A stretch of 64,000 nt of DNA, from positions 1,316,423 through 1,380,422 of the forward strand of contig NZ_KZ614145.1 of assembly GCF_002884495.1 (NCBI RefSeq), in the 5' to 3' direction. The notes under the pieces are model-generated. The model was not told where the DNA came from. It was given only the letters and a program-made list of their open reading frames with translations, and did not search any database. Positions 8,583 to 17,562 of this stretch are shown here, in pieces. The stretch is from Rummeliibacillus pycnus. GTDB taxonomy: Bacteria; Bacillota; Bacilli; Bacillales_A; Planococcaceae. Every line of letters begins with the position of its first letter. Positions within the stretch are counted from its first letter, which is position 1. The translations under genes and the position numbers were made by a program.

Positions 8583-9160
8583 ATCCTTCTCCCTATTAGA
8601 ACAAATATTACATAGATGAATCAATTTCATAAATACTATTCTAGTCGTAAAACACGAATGCTATTTAAATATACGATCCAATAATTCGGATTACACTTCA
8701 ACTATACTATTTACTGAATAGGCCGCTCCAGATGGCGCTTTCCGTGGGCGATCAGTGAGCCTCCTCGTCCGCTTACGCTACCTGCGGGGTCTCACTTGTC
8801 TCGCTTCCCCACAGGACATTGAATAAGCTTCCTTGAATTCGCACCGCACGAAGAAAATGCGAATGCATTTTCGAGGACTCGCTATCTTCCGCTCCTTAGA
8901 CAATATCCTAAAAGATATTGCACAACAATTTAATCTTTTAATGTTCGTATTTTATATCAAAACTTTGAATTATGAAACTGACTCAGATAAAAATGTAAAT
9001 TGAATCAATTCAATACTTTTAATTTTTCAAAAACTGGGCAATATAAAATCAATCTTACTATTGGAAAAAGGTAGCTGGATTAAAAAATAGTTATATACAA
9101 ATATTCTATAGAAAAAACCTTTTTTTACTATAGAAATAAATTTTTAGGAGTAGATGAAAA
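8583..9160. other. Intergenic region holding a repeat element and the promoter of the secreted repeat protein
   Basis: The stretch contains repeat element B (8721-8896). The rest is AT-rich. Bases 9110-9140 hold a weak inverted repeat (CTATAGAAAA / TTTTACTATAG) just before the ribosome site TAGGAG of the gene at 9161, possibly a regulatory site. Confidence 0.4.
8721..8896 (+). repeat. Interspersed repeat family B, copy 1
   Basis: A GC-richer block with GCTCCAGATGGCGCTTTCC at one end and CGCTATCTTCCGCTCC at the other, so the ends form an imperfect inverted repeat. Related copies lie at 33152-33260 (same orientation) and 56405-56530 (opposite, decayed). It has no coding capacity. It resembles the palindromic interspersed repeats found in many Bacillales genomes; the mechanism of spread is unknown. 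Confidence 0.7.
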
Positions 9161-9952
9161 ATGAGCAAACCAAAAAAATTATTAAGCTTTTCCCTAACTT
9201 GTGCTTTATCTTTGGGAATTATGAGTAATATGTTTTCACCAACAATTGTTTCAGCTGCTGAGCAAAATCAAACAGCTTCAGAACATCAATCAACGCTAAA
9301 TCCTAAAACACAGCAAAAAGTGGATGAAATTTTAAACAAATTAGATGCTGATTTAGCAAAAATAGGTGCGCCTGTCCCAAAGCATCACGCAAATTGCGAA
9401 GCATTTAATAAACTAGATGATCAAACAAAGGCAAAAGTGAAAGAAATTATGAAAAAAGTAAAAGATGGCTCCCTAACAAAAGAGGAAGCCGAAAAACAAC
9501 TGAAAGCTCTTGGTATATCCTTTCCCAAACATCCAAAAGCAGAAATGTTTTCAAAGTTAGATGACAAAACAAAAACGAAAGTAAAAGAAATCATGAAAAA
9601 AGTAAAAGACGGATCCTTAACGAAAGAAGATGCCGAAAAACAATTGAAAGCTCTTGGTATATCCTTCCCTAAACATCCAAGAGCAGAAATGTTTTCGAAG
9701 TTAGACGATAAAACAAAGGCGAAAGTGAAAGAAATCATGAAAAACGTTAAAGACGGATCCTTAACAAAAGAAGAAGCCGAGAAACAATTGAAAGCTCTTG
9801 GTGTTTCCTTTCCAAAGCATTATGGAAAATTTAAACATTTAGATGCGGATACAAAAGCAAAAGCACAAACTTTAATCAAAGAGGCCAAATCTCAAGTGAA
9901 CAAACTTGGAGCAGATTTTCCTTCAAACAAATATGGCTATTTAAATAGATAG
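9161..9952 (+). CDS. Secreted protein with three 48-residue tandem repeats
   Basis: The 263-residue protein starts with a Sec signal peptide (KKLL, a hydrophobic core to about 31, probable cut after VSA). Three near-identical 48-residue units begin at Phe82, Phe130 and Phe178 with the pattern F-x-K-L-D-D, then VKEIMKKVKDGSLTKEEAEK and ALGISFPKH, plus a partial fourth unit from 226. The composition is Lys/Asp/Glu-rich and helical, and there is no known catalytic motif. The repeats are almost identical in DNA (144-bp period), pointing to recent duplication or recombination. No LPXTG or wall-binding domain, so it is probably released. Function unknown. Single gene with its own terminator. Confidence 0.8.
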   Translation: MSKPKKLLSFSLTCALSLGIMSNMFSPTIVSAAEQNQTASEHQSTLNPKTQQKVDEILNKLDADLAKIGAPVPKHHANCEAFNKLDDQTKAKVKEIMKKVKDGSLTKEEAEKQLKALGISFPKHPKAEMFSKLDDKTKTKVKEIMKKVKDGSLTKEDAEKQLKALGISFPKHPRAEMFSKLDDKTKAKVKEIMKNVKDGSLTKEEAEKQLKALGVSFPKHYGKFKHLDADTKAKAQTLIKEAKSQVNKLGADFPSNKYGYLNR

Positions 9953-9967
9953 AGGATAATACTGTAC

Positions 9968-10006
9968 AAAAGCTCTAATTCCATGGATCAGGGATTGGAG
10001 CTTTGT
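9968..10006 (+). terminator. Terminator of the secreted repeat protein gene
   Basis: AAAGCTCTAATTCC pairs with GGGATTGGAGCTTT across an 8-nt loop; the T tail is short. Confidence 0.65.
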
Positions 10007-10296
10007 GGTCTTTACAAAGCGTTTTGAGGAGGATTTCCAACATCCCTATCTTTTCTGTTGGGGCTATTCTATATTTCAAAAAACAAAAAAACTTTTAATG
10101 GCTATGGCAATAAAAAAATCATATAACCACGAAAAACTAGGCTCTGCTTAACCCCACTATATTATTAGGAGCATTTTTCCCATTAGCTCTAAAAAAATCT
10201 TTTCATTTTCGCAAAAGATCTGAAACCTTTACTTTTTTTTACTTTTTCTATAATCTTATTGAAATAGATGATTTAAAGAATTTTTGAAGAATAGAG
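10007..10296. other. Intergenic region, nothing recognised
   Basis: AT-rich and without a supported gene; a short CCAACA/TGTTGG hairpin is visible near 10038-10060. Confidence 0.3.
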
Positions 10297-10491
10297 ATGA
10301 ATGAAATGAAGTTGTATAGAAAGAATACTATTTTTGATATATTTATGTATATATTGTTGTCTATTTTCGGTATTAATTTGTTCGTAAAATCAGGAATAGA
10401 ATTAGCTTATATAATATTATATATACTTATTATCCTATCTATTATTGGCTATAAAATAAATCAACTTCTAAAAGAAAAAAATAGTCATTAA
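10297..10491 (+). CDS. Small two-helix membrane protein, hypothetical
   Basis: The 64-residue product has two predicted membrane helices (about 13-30 and 34-51) and a lysine-rich C-terminal tail. The ribosome binding site (GAAGAATAGAG) is weak, and no family is recognised. The composition is typical of real small membrane proteins, but the gene could be spurious. Confidence 0.4.
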   Translation: MNEMKLYRKNTIFDIFMYILLSIFGINLFVKSGIELAYIILYILIILSIIGYKINQLLKEKNSH

Positions 10492-10711
10492 TAACAGATT
10501 GTATATTGTTTATTGGACGTTTTAAATTATTACCTATACTGGTCAAAACATTCTCTAGGATGAGTGATTTTATGATTAAAATATACATAGTTTTTTAGAA
10601 GCATTATGGTGTTAAATTTAAAAAATCCTATTGACCTGATCTTTTATTCAAAAAAAGTAAGGATAAGCTATTTGCTCATCCCTACTTCTCTTTTTCACCA
10701 AACATCTTAAT

Positions 10712-11488
10712 CTACATTAAAATATCTATCCAAATTTTAATAGCTGTTGCAACAATTAATATTGAAAGTAACACTTGTAGTACTTTAGTGTTCATTTTCT
10801 TAGCAGCTTTTGCACCAAGTGGGGCTGCAATTGTACTTGCAATCGCTAAGATAAGCACTGGTAACCATTCGACTTGGCCCGTTGTAATTTTCCCGATAGA
10901 TCCTCCAATGGAAGAAATAAAGGTGATGGCTAGACTTGATGCCACCGTCATACGCGTTGGAATTTTCAATATAACTAGCATAATAGGAACGAGTAAGAAT
11001 CCCCCACCAGCACCGACTACACCTGATCCAATGCCCACAATAAGTGCTAAAATGGCTGCTAGAGGTTTGTTGAATGCTACTTTATCTTCACTTTCTGGCA
11101 CTTGTTTCCTTGGTACTAGCATTAAGATAGCTGCCAAAATCGCAAATACCCCATAAACGATATTTACTTGTTCTTCGCTAAAACCACTTGAAGCAAAACT
11201 ACCTATCAAACTACCTACTAATACGGAAATACCCATTGTTGCGATTAAAGAAAGATTTAAGTAGTTTCCTTTGCGAAATGCGAGTACTCCTGAAATGGAG
11301 GTCACTAATATTTCTACTGCTGTTATCCCTGAAACTTCATGGGAAGTAAAAGACGCTACTCCAAATGCTGCTGGGATGTATAAAAGCATTGGAAATTTTA
11401 TAATGGCTCCACCAATTCCAAGCATTCCTGAAATAAATGAACCTATTAAGCCTATGCAAAATAGGACAATGATTAATGATAAACTCAT
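10712..11488 (-). CDS. TauE/SafE family sulfite/anion exporter, YrkJ-like
   Basis: The 258-residue membrane protein has about eight helices in two repeats, each with the family glycine pattern (SGMLGIGGAIIKFPML near 20-35; VGAGGGFLLVPIML near 160-175). TauE/SafE proteins export sulfite or related organosulfur anions. It lies 440 nt downstream, on the same strand, of a persulfide-detoxification operon matching B. subtilis yrkEFHI, whose last gene yrkJ is a TauE protein. It is therefore likely the exporter for the sulfite or thiosulfate those enzymes make. A terminator at 11841 between them suggests some separate transcription. Confidence 0.85.
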   Translation of the reverse strand: MSLSLIIVLFCIGLIGSFISGMLGIGGAIIKFPMLLYIPAAFGVASFTSHEVSGITAVEILVTSISGVLAFRKGNYLNLSLIATMGISVLVGSLIGSFASSGFSEEQVNIVYGVFAILAAILMLVPRKQVPESEDKVAFNKPLAAILALIVGIGSGVVGAGGGFLLVPIMLVILKIPTRMTVASSLAITFISSIGGSIGKITTGQVEWLPVLILAIASTIAAPLGAKAAKKMNTKVLQVLLSILIVATAIKIWIDILM

Positions 11489-11928
11489 AATTTTCCTTCC
11501 TTCAATGAAAAGGTGCTGTCCAAAAAGTTTTTAAAATCTCTTCACCATTGAAAAACAGTAATTTTTTGTGGTGCTAATCTGTTGTTAATGGCGATAAATA
11601 GGGATATTTTGCGTGTGTTGAGCCTCAACCTTCACTACATTTTAGGCTACTGAAATAGGGAAAATAGTTGGATTTTCATGATCAAACTTTTTCATGTCCA
11701 CCACTAATTCTTCATCATGAAGCAAACATATGAATACTAGTAACACCTTACTACGTTTCATACGGGTACCCTCAAGCTTCACGCAAATAGCTCAGGATTA
11801 CACTAGAAACGCAGATCAACTTTTAATAAAATCCAAAGAAAATTGCTCTTCTTCACAAAAAAGGGGAAGAGCAATTTTTTCACTAATGAAAGATCAATAT
11901 TTCAATTATCTTTTTGGACTACTATTGA
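11489..11928. other. Intergenic region within the sulfur gene set
   Basis: No supported gene. The stretch contains the terminator at 11841-11880. Open frames here lack ribosome sites and family likeness. Confidence 0.4.
11841..11880 (-). terminator. Terminator after the TusA-like gene
   Basis: ATTGCTCTTC and GAAGAGCAAT form a 10-bp stem with T-rich tracts on both sides, so it can end transcription in either direction. It lies about 50 nt past the TusA gene. Confidence 0.7.
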
Positions 11929-12156
11929 TTAACCTTTTTGAATATAAAAAGTAATCACATCTGATTCTTGTGTTTGTTTTACGATTTCATGACCACAAGA
12001 TTTTGCCCATGCAGGAATATCATTTAAAGAACCTTTATCTGTCACAAACACTTCTAAAATGTCACCTGTATTCAATTGATCCATTGCTTTTTTTGTTCTC
12101 ACGACTGGCATTGGACAAGCAAATCCTTTTGCGTCTAAGGTTTTGGTTATATTCAT
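11929..12156 (-). CDS. yrkI: TusA family sulfur carrier, YrkI-like
   Basis: The 75-residue protein is a single TusA domain with the diagnostic DAKGFACPMPVVRTKKAM: Cys14 accepts a persulfide sulfur and CPxP starts the helix. TusA proteins relay sulfane sulfur between rhodaneses and acceptors. It is the last gene of a tight minus-strand run with persulfide dioxygenase, DsrE-like, TusA-rhodanese and rhodanese genes, the order of the B. subtilis yrkE-F-H-I operon. Confidence 0.88.
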   Translation of the reverse strand: MNITKTLDAKGFACPMPVVRTKKAMDQLNTGDILEVFVTDKGSLNDIPAWAKSCGHEIVKQTQESDVITFYIQKG

Positions 12157-12212
12157 ATCTTATATCTTTCCTTTCTCATTTGCTATATCTATATAATATT
12201 CTTTACTTAAAC

Positions 12213-13337
12213 TTAACGAACAGCACAACGATTTGGTCCAATTTCCATTTCGGTTTGTTCATCTTGATCTGGGGTGATTTTTCCCATATTGACTTGACGA
12301 ATTTGTTGGTATGCATTTGGTTGTGGTGGAAGATTATCAGTTACAGTATGACGAAACTCTTCTTCATCCTCAATATTTAAACCATGGTTTTCTGCAAATA
12401 AATCTCCTAAACGTTTGGATACTGTTCCATCTTCATTTAATTCATCGATAATCATAAAATGTGCTGGTAACACGATTAAATCTTCTGCTAGTTCGCGATA
12501 GCGTTTGTACAAAGTAGTACGTAAATCCCCTACCCAATCTTCTGCAAGACCTGCTAGATCTGGACGACCGATTGAATCGATGAATAAGATATCACCTGTT
12601 AAAAGATATTGGTTGTCTACGATAAATGAAGTAGAACCAATTGTATGTCCTGGTGAGTACAATGCATTAACATCAATTTTTGCAAGACCAATTTGAACAG
12701 TTAAACCATCTTCAAGAGGCGTATAATCATAGACAACTTCTGTTGCATCTTTTGGTGGTAAGTAGTATGTTGCACCTACTTGCGCTGCAATATGACGTCC
12801 TCCAGAAATATGGTCTGCATGTAAGTGTGTGTCAAATACATGTTTAATTTCAACGTCTTTTTCTTTCGCAAAGTTTGTAAATACATCTGTAAAACGTACT
12901 GCATCGATCAGTGCTGCTTCACCTTCTGAAATCACCATATAAGATAGACAACCTTTACCAAGTCGAACAAATTGATATAGCTCTCCGCCATTTAAATCCG
13001 CTACTTTAATTGGTTCAAGGTACATGCTCCAAGACTTCATACCACCTTCAAGATAAGCAACATCCATGCCTTCGTCAGATAGCATTTCTGCAACCATCAT
13101 TGAAGAACCTTCTTTAGCACAAACGACTAAAATTTCTTTGTCTTTTGGAAGTTGAGGTACTAACTCTTCAACACCATCTAATAATTCGAAATATGGAATG
13201 TTTAGATATTCAAATTTGTGTCCTTCAATTTTCCAATCTTCAAAAGCATCATGGTTACGAACATCTACTATAAATAACTCTTTATTTTCAATTACTTTTC
13301 TTGCAACTTGTGCTGCAGTCCATTTTGTTACTGTCAT
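12213..13337 (-). CDS. yrkH: Rhodanese-persulfide dioxygenase fusion, YrkH-like
   Basis: The 374-residue protein begins with a rhodanese domain (1-110; active-site Cys in VVCAKEGSS) and continues with a metallo-beta-lactamase-fold persulfide dioxygenase (about 115-330; metal motif [11 protein letters not shown], then SPGHTIGS and LTGD). Such enzymes oxidise glutathione- or bacillithiol-type persulfide to sulfite with non-haem iron. A C-terminal extension of about 40 residues ends in a Cys close to the terminus. A CsoR/CstR-type operator (13343-13362) lies just upstream, so this gene can respond to sulfide stress on its own as well as through readthrough. Confidence 0.85.
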   Translation of the reverse strand: MTVTKWTAAQVARKVIENKELFIVDVRNHDAFEDWKIEGHKFEYLNIPYFELLDGVEELVPQLPKDKEILVVCAKEGSSMMVAEMLSDEGMDVAYLEGGMKSWSMYLEPIKVADLNGGELYQFVRLGKGCLSYMVISEGEAALIDAVRFTDVFTNFAKEKDVEIKHVFDTHLHADHISGGRHIAAQVGATYYLPPKDATEVVYDYTPLEDGLTVQIGLAKIDVNALYSPGHTIGSTSFIVDNQYLLTGDILFIDSIGRPDLAGLAEDWVGDLRTTLYKRYRELAEDLIVLPAHFMIIDELNEDGTVSKRLGDLFAENHGLNIEDEEEFRHTVTDNLPPQPNAYQQIRQVNMGKITPDQDEQTEMEIGPNRCAVR

Positions 13338-13342
13338 TCAAA

Positions 13343-13362
13343 ATTACCCCCATAGGTATATT
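13343..13362 (-). promoter_or_regulatory. CsoR/CstR-type operator upstream of yrkH
   Basis: TTACCCCCATAGGTATATT matches the pattern of the three other sites in this operon: ATACC-type and GGTAT-type half-sites flanking a C/G-rich centre. It lies immediately before the yrkH start codon, overlapping its ribosome site. Confidence 0.6.
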
Positions 13363-13429
13363 AAAATTGATTTTTTTGGTGAAGAAGTATAGACCTCTTC
13401 ACCAATTACATTTACTATTCGACGCTCAA

Positions 13430-13825
13430 TTAGAATGATAAAGATGGTGCTGCATCTTTTGCAAATTCTAAGAATGTTACAGCGCCACCCACTTCGATTC
13501 CATCAATGAAATCTTCTTTTGTAAGTCCCATTACATCCATTGTCATTTGGCAGCCGATGAATTTAACACCAAGATCTTGTGCCATTTCAACAAGTTCTGG
13601 AATAGATGGTACGTTTGCTTTTGCAAATCCTTCTGCCATCATTTCTTTGCCAGCTGGCATTGGTAAGTTTTTCATCGCTTCTTTATGAATTAAATTTAAA
13701 CCTTCAAAAGTAAAGAAAATCGCTACCTCTTTATCTGATGCTGCAGCAGCAGTGGCAATATTGAATACCTTATAAGCATCGAAAAGACCACCATTTGCTG
13801 CGATAATTGCTACTTTGTTTGACAT
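13430..13825 (-). CDS. yrkE: DsrE/DsrF-like sulfurtransferase, YrkE-like
   Basis: The 131-residue protein has the DsrE2-family start MSNKVAIIAANGGLFDAYKVF and a conserved Cys in VKFIGCQMTMDVMG near residue 91, the expected sulfur-binding site. DsrE-like proteins pass sulfane sulfur to TusA, and the genes on either side here encode TusA domains. Ribosome site GGGAGG. Confidence 0.85.
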   Translation of the reverse strand: MSNKVAIIAANGGLFDAYKVFNIATAAAASDKEVAIFFTFEGLNLIHKEAMKNLPMPAGKEMMAEGFAKANVPSIPELVEMAQDLGVKFIGCQMTMDVMGLTKEDFIDGIEVGGAVTFLEFAKDAAPSLSF

Positions 13826-13874
13826 AATAAATATCCTCCCATTAAATGAATTATTAATAAGTACTCAAGAAAAA

Positions 13875-14426
13875 TTAAATCTCTTTTTTCAAATCGCCTT
13901 TCCAAGAAGTCATTCCTGGTAAAACGTTATATACTTTTGTAAAACCTGCTTTCACCAATTTAGTAGCAGCTAAATCACTACGTTTTCCTGTTCGGCAAAT
14001 TACATAAATTTCTTTTGATCGATCAAGTTCACCTAAACGTGCATCTAACTCACCCATTGGAATGGATACTGCACCTTCAATGTGACCAAAAGCATATTCA
14101 GCTGCTTCTCGCACATCTAAAATAAGACCATCACGTTTTGTAATTTCTTCAAGCTCAATAGTTGGTTCAAATGTTTTTTCAACAACTGTATCATCAGAGC
14201 ATTTACGAATGTAGTGATATAACACTCCATCTTCTTCAGTTGTTCCAATATATTGATGGCCTACTGTTTCAGCCCAAGCTGCTAAGTCAGCTTTAGAACC
14301 TTTATCAGTTGCTTGAACTTCTAAAATTTGGCCATCCACTAAATCAGCCATTGCTTTTTTAGTTTTTACGATTGGCATTGGGCAAGAAAGCCCTTTTGCA
14401 TCTAAGTGTTTATCTGCTTGTAACAT
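13875..14426 (-). CDS. yrkF: TusA-rhodanese fusion protein, YrkF-like
   Basis: The 183-residue protein consists of an N-terminal TusA domain (HLDAKGLSCPMPIVKTKKAM; Cys15) and a C-terminal rhodanese domain (about 90-183) with the active-site loop VICRTGKRSD. The fusion should pass sulfur internally between the two cysteines. It lies between yrkE and a separate rhodanese gene, with an operator at 14440 just upstream. Confidence 0.88.
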   Translation of the reverse strand: MLQADKHLDAKGLSCPMPIVKTKKAMADLVDGQILEVQATDKGSKADLAAWAETVGHQYIGTTEEDGVLYHYIRKCSDDTVVEKTFEPTIELEEITKRDGLILDVREAAEYAFGHIEGAVSIPMGELDARLGELDRSKEIYVICRTGKRSDLAATKLVKAGFTKVYNVLPGMTSWKGDLKKEI

Positions 14427-14439
14427 TTAACAGCCTCCA

Positions 14440-14457
14440 AATACCACAAGGGGTATT
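14440..14457 (-). promoter_or_regulatory. CsoR/CstR-type operator upstream of yrkF
   Basis: AATACCACAAGGGGTATT is an inverted repeat (AATACC / GGTATT) with the G-rich centre typical of CsoR-family sites. It sits between the rhodanese gene and yrkF. Confidence 0.65.
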
Positions 14458-14474
14458 AAAATTGATAAAAAAAC

Positions 14475-14771
14475 CTATTCTACAGCGCCTTCCCATGAAA
14501 GCATTCCGCCTACCATGTTGGCCACATCATAACCTTGGCTTTCCAAAAAGGCAGTTGCTTGACCACTGCGTGCACTTGAACGACACACCATAATATAAGG
14601 TTTGTTTCGATCAAGCTCATGCATACGGAATTCTAATAAGCCAAGTGGAATATTGACAATACCAGGAATATGGCCTGATTGCACTTCTGCCACTTCACGA
14701 ACATCAATTAAATTCAATTGTTCGCCAGCTTCTAAACGTTGTTGAACTTCTGTTGTTGAAATTTCTTTCAT
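14475..14771 (-). CDS. Single-domain rhodanese
   Basis: The 98-residue protein is one rhodanese domain: DVREVAEVQSGHIPGIVNIP near 24-43 and the active-site loop MVCRSSARSGQA (Cys about 67). It is the first gene of the sulfur operon. Two operator palindromes and a strong promoter lie upstream (14885, 15029). It probably transfers sulfane sulfur to small acceptors or to the TusA proteins downstream. Confidence 0.88.
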   Translation of the reverse strand: MKEISTTEVQQRLEAGEQLNLIDVREVAEVQSGHIPGIVNIPLGLLEFRMHELDRNKPYIMVCRSSARSGQATAFLESQGYDVANMVGGMLSWEGAVE

Positions 14772-14884
14772 CCTTATTACCTCCTAATAAGTACTAAATA
14801 TACTTAGGATACTGTTGTATGTTTAAAGTACATCATTTAATTTGCTTCATTATTAGCATTATTTTGCTATTCCGTTTAATACCT

Positions 14885-14900
14885 ATACCTCTATAGGTAT
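14885..14900 (-). promoter_or_regulatory. CsoR/CstR-type operator, operon leader
   Basis: ATACCTCTATAGGTAT is a near-perfect 16-bp palindrome, embedded in the slightly longer AATACC..GGTATT context. It lies between the promoter at 15029 and the first gene. Confidence 0.65.
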
Positions 14901-15028
14901 TAAATTGCTTAAAAAAATATACTTTAATAATTTTTCTATCCATCATTTAACTAAAGGAACTCAGGCATCATTTTTTAATTCTGTTCTGCGTCACCCTCCA
15001 AAACAATGAATTCATTTACATTGACTAC

Positions 15029-15056
15029 TATATACCCCAGTAGGTATATTTGTCAA
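15029..15056 (-). promoter_or_regulatory. Operon promoter with operator in its spacer
   Basis: On the minus strand TTGACA (15056-15051) and TATATA (15034-15029) are separated by 16 bases. The spacer is filled by ATACCCCAGTAGGTAT (15032-15047). A repressor bound there would cover both promoter elements, as CstR and CsoR do. No regulator gene of that family is present in the window. Confidence 0.7.
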
Positions 15057-15284
15057 CAAGAAATGGTTAATTTTTTTAATCTATTAAGATACCTATTTAA
15101 CTTCTATTGCTCTTGAAGTAAATGGAGAGCCATTGATGCTGGTAGTTCGTGATTTAACAGGATTTTTAGAGACCTTATGATCAAAAAAGAAGAATAGAGG
15201 TGTGTTTTGAAAGCAATTTAATTGTTTTTTGCTGATCTCGTACTTTTTTTGCTTCACTCGTCTCTTTTTTTGCATTAGTAATCT

Positions 15285-15331
15285 AAAAAACTGTCACACT
15301 CCTCTTGTAATGAGAAATCGACAGTTTTTTT
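15285..15331 (-). terminator. Terminator of the iron alcohol dehydrogenase gene
   Basis: AAAACTGTC and GACAGTTTT pair around a loop of about 24 nt, with T runs on both strands. Confidence 0.7.
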
Positions 15332-15347
15332 CTTATATTAAAAGCTA

Positions 15348-16538
15348 TTATGATGTGAAATCATACTCATATACAATTTTATAAAGCTCTATTAGTTCTT
15401 CCTGTGTTGGCACTTTTGGATTATTGGCTGGGCTACCACTTGCTAATGCATCAACAGCCATTTTAGGAATCGCTGCATAAAAGGCCTCTTTTTCAATACC
15501 CCATTCTTTTAAGTTTCCAATCTCCATTTTTTTGCACATTTGCTTAACTGAAACAATCACTAAATCCGCGAGCTCTTCTGGTGATAATTGCTTTCTATCT
15601 TTATCGAAGAATTCTCCAATATCAGCTAATCGATCCACACATGCTTCTTTTGAATACTCTAAAACTGCAGGTAGTAGCATCGCATTGGAAATGCCATGTG
15701 GCACATGAAAGAGTGCACCAATTGGACGGGACATTCCATGAACTAAGGCTACCGATGCATTGGAGAATGACACCCCTGCTTGCAATGAACCAATTGACAT
15801 CGCCTCACGTGCATCAAGATCATCCCCATTTTCATATACCTTCAATAAATTATTAACAATTAGGTCAATCGCTGAGAGTGCGAGTACATTCGAATAGGGA
15901 TGTGCTAAGCGGGATAAATAACTTTCTATGGCATGACTTAACGCATCAATTCCAGTAGCAGCGGTGATAGATGGTGGAGATGTAAGTGTTAGAACTGGAT
16001 CAACAATTGCTATGTTTGGCAAAAATGCAGGTTGCTTGATCATCATTTTGACATCATTTGTTGTGTTTGTGATCACGGTTGCGTCTGTTGCCTCAGAGCC
16101 TGTACCTGCAGTTGTCGGGATGGCAATATGCGGAATTGGAGGTATTTCAGCAATTTTTTTCATGTTCATATACTCGCCAATATATCCCCCATTCGTTGCT
16201 ACAACTGCAATTGCTTTTGCAGTATCGATACAACTCCCTCCACCAACTGAAATAATGACATCACACTTTTCAGTTTGTAGTTTTTGAAGTCCTTCAGTAA
16301 CATACGTATCAACTGGCTCCGACTTTACGTCCAAATACGAAACTGCTTCCAATCCTTGTTCTTTTAACAAAGAAATAGTTTGTCTTACAAAACCTAAACT
16401 TTCCATGATTGGATCACTAATAATGAGTGCTTTTTTTCCTAATTTTTTCGCGTATTCTCCGACTTCTTCAAACGAGTTCCTACCGTAAATGATGGTTCCT
16501 GGTGAAAACACTGTGAAAATTGTTTTTGTTTGAATCAT
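15348..16538 (-). CDS. Iron-containing alcohol dehydrogenase
   Basis: The 396-residue group III alcohol dehydrogenase has the nucleotide-binding GGGSCIDTAKAIA (about 100-112) and the iron ligands in TGIDALSHAIESY and VHGMSRPIGALFHVPHG. Such enzymes interconvert alcohols and aldehydes or ketones with NAD(P). Length is normal for the family. The start is ATG after AGGAGG. No neighbour fixes the substrate; butanol, propanediol and lactaldehyde types cannot be told apart here. Confidence 0.88.
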   Translation of the reverse strand: MIQTKTIFTVFSPGTIIYGRNSFEEVGEYAKKLGKKALIISDPIMESLGFVRQTISLLKEQGLEAVSYLDVKSEPVDTYVTEGLQKLQTEKCDVIISVGGGSCIDTAKAIAVVATNGGYIGEYMNMKKIAEIPPIPHIAIPTTAGTGSEATDATVITNTTNDVKMMIKQPAFLPNIAIVDPVLTLTSPPSITAATGIDALSHAIESYLSRLAHPYSNVLALSAIDLIVNNLLKVYENGDDLDAREAMSIGSLQAGVSFSNASVALVHGMSRPIGALFHVPHGISNAMLLPAVLEYSKEACVDRLADIGEFFDKDRKQLSPEELADLVIVSVKQMCKKMEIGNLKEWGIEKEAFYAAIPKMAVDALASGSPANNPKVPTQEELIELYKIVYEYDFTS

Positions 16539-16951
16539 ACCGCTTCCTCCTAAATTTTATGCCGTATAACTTCTAAGCCAGTGAGTTTTTCTACCATCAC
16601 CGCTATTTCCCAATACAAATTCTGTCACCTACTAAACATCAAACAAACGCTTTTAGGGAACTGAAGAGTTGAGCACCTGCCTGGTATTCTTCTACACTTG
16701 AGTTGGGTATTCCTAGGAAGCAAATCACTCTTCTACTCTTCTTCATACAAAAATTTCATAAATCCATTTTTGGTTTTATATAAATATTGCATAATGAAAT
16801 TGATTCATACCAAAAACATTACAATAAAAATATATTCACTAATGTACAGGATTAATCTACATTTATATTTTTTCTTTTAATCTTTGTAGATTTGTTTAAG
16901 AAGAGAAATGGTTATATTATTATTTTCCTAATTATTGTAGGGGGATTATCT
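16539..16951. other. Intergenic region, divergent promoters
   Basis: No supported gene. AT-rich; promoters for the alcohol dehydrogenase (minus) and the HIT protein (plus) must lie here, but I cannot place them confidently. Confidence 0.3.
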
Positions 16952-17437
16952 ATGATAAAAATTACATTATCAAACGGTAAAATTGTAGAAGTTAAATGTT
17001 TGAGTTGTGCTTTGACAAGTGGATTAATTGAACCTGATGGTGGAGTTGTAGTAGAAACAGAATACTTTCACGCTCATCAAGATGTGGCGTATCCAATTAA
17101 AGGATTAATCATTTTAGCATCCAAACGGCATATTAAGTGTTTCGATGAATTGACCGAAGCAGAGCAATTAGATTATATAAGTCTTTTAGCAAAAATAAGG
17201 AAGGCTCAAAGAAAAGTATTAGGTATTGAACATGTTTATTATTTTTATAATGAAGACACTACTCATCATTTCCATACTTGGATGGTTCCACGTTATGAAT
17301 GGATGTACGAATTTGGTCGTTCTATTGAATCAGTGAGACCTGCCCTACTTCATTCGAGAAACCATATGAATAGTGAAGAACACATGAAAGAATTAAGATT
17401 AGCAATTAAAGAACTGACAAGAGAATTAAATAATTAA
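16952..17437 (+). CDS. HIT family nucleotide-binding protein
   Basis: The 161-residue protein carries the histidine triad (THHFHTWMVPR; His-x-His-x-His near 110) and a Cys pair near the N-terminus (CLSC), common in zinc-binding HIT proteins. HIT proteins hydrolyse or transfer nucleotides such as AMP-lysine or dinucleoside polyphosphates; the exact substrate is unclear. ATG 16952 is chosen because GTAGGGGG stands 7 nt before it; a longer frame to 16892 lacks a ribosome site. Monocistronic, with a terminator at 17447. Confidence 0.78.
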   Translation: MIKITLSNGKIVEVKCLSCALTSGLIEPDGGVVVETEYFHAHQDVAYPIKGLIILASKRHIKCFDELTEAEQLDYISLLAKIRKAQRKVLGIEHVYYFYNEDTTHHFHTWMVPRYEWMYEFGRSIESVRPALLHSRNHMNSEEHMKELRLAIKELTRELNN

Positions 17438-17446
17438 AGATATAAA

Positions 17447-17484
17447 AACAACGCAACCTTCAATCATCCAGTTGCGTTGTTTCC
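17447..17484 (+). terminator. Terminator of the HIT gene
   Basis: ACAACGCAAC and GTTGCGTTGT form a perfect 10-bp stem. Confidence 0.8.
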
Positions 17485-17562
17485 AAGATTACATGTTAGT
17501 TTATTACATAAATTAATGTCTAATCAAACAAAATATCCGAAAGTGTGACCATTGATTTATTT

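Noticed and set aside
9421-9738. 105-codon frame antisense to the repeat protein
   Set aside because: It is a shadow of the tandem repeats on the other strand, with no ribosome site and a repeat-derived sequence.
11730-11954. 74-codon plus frame upstream of the TusA gene
   Set aside because: Runs through the terminator at 11841 and into the TusA gene on the other strand; no ribosome site.
15093-15275. 60-codon minus frame between the sulfur operon and alcohol dehydrogenase
   Set aside because: Low-complexity Lys/Phe-rich translation without a start signal.
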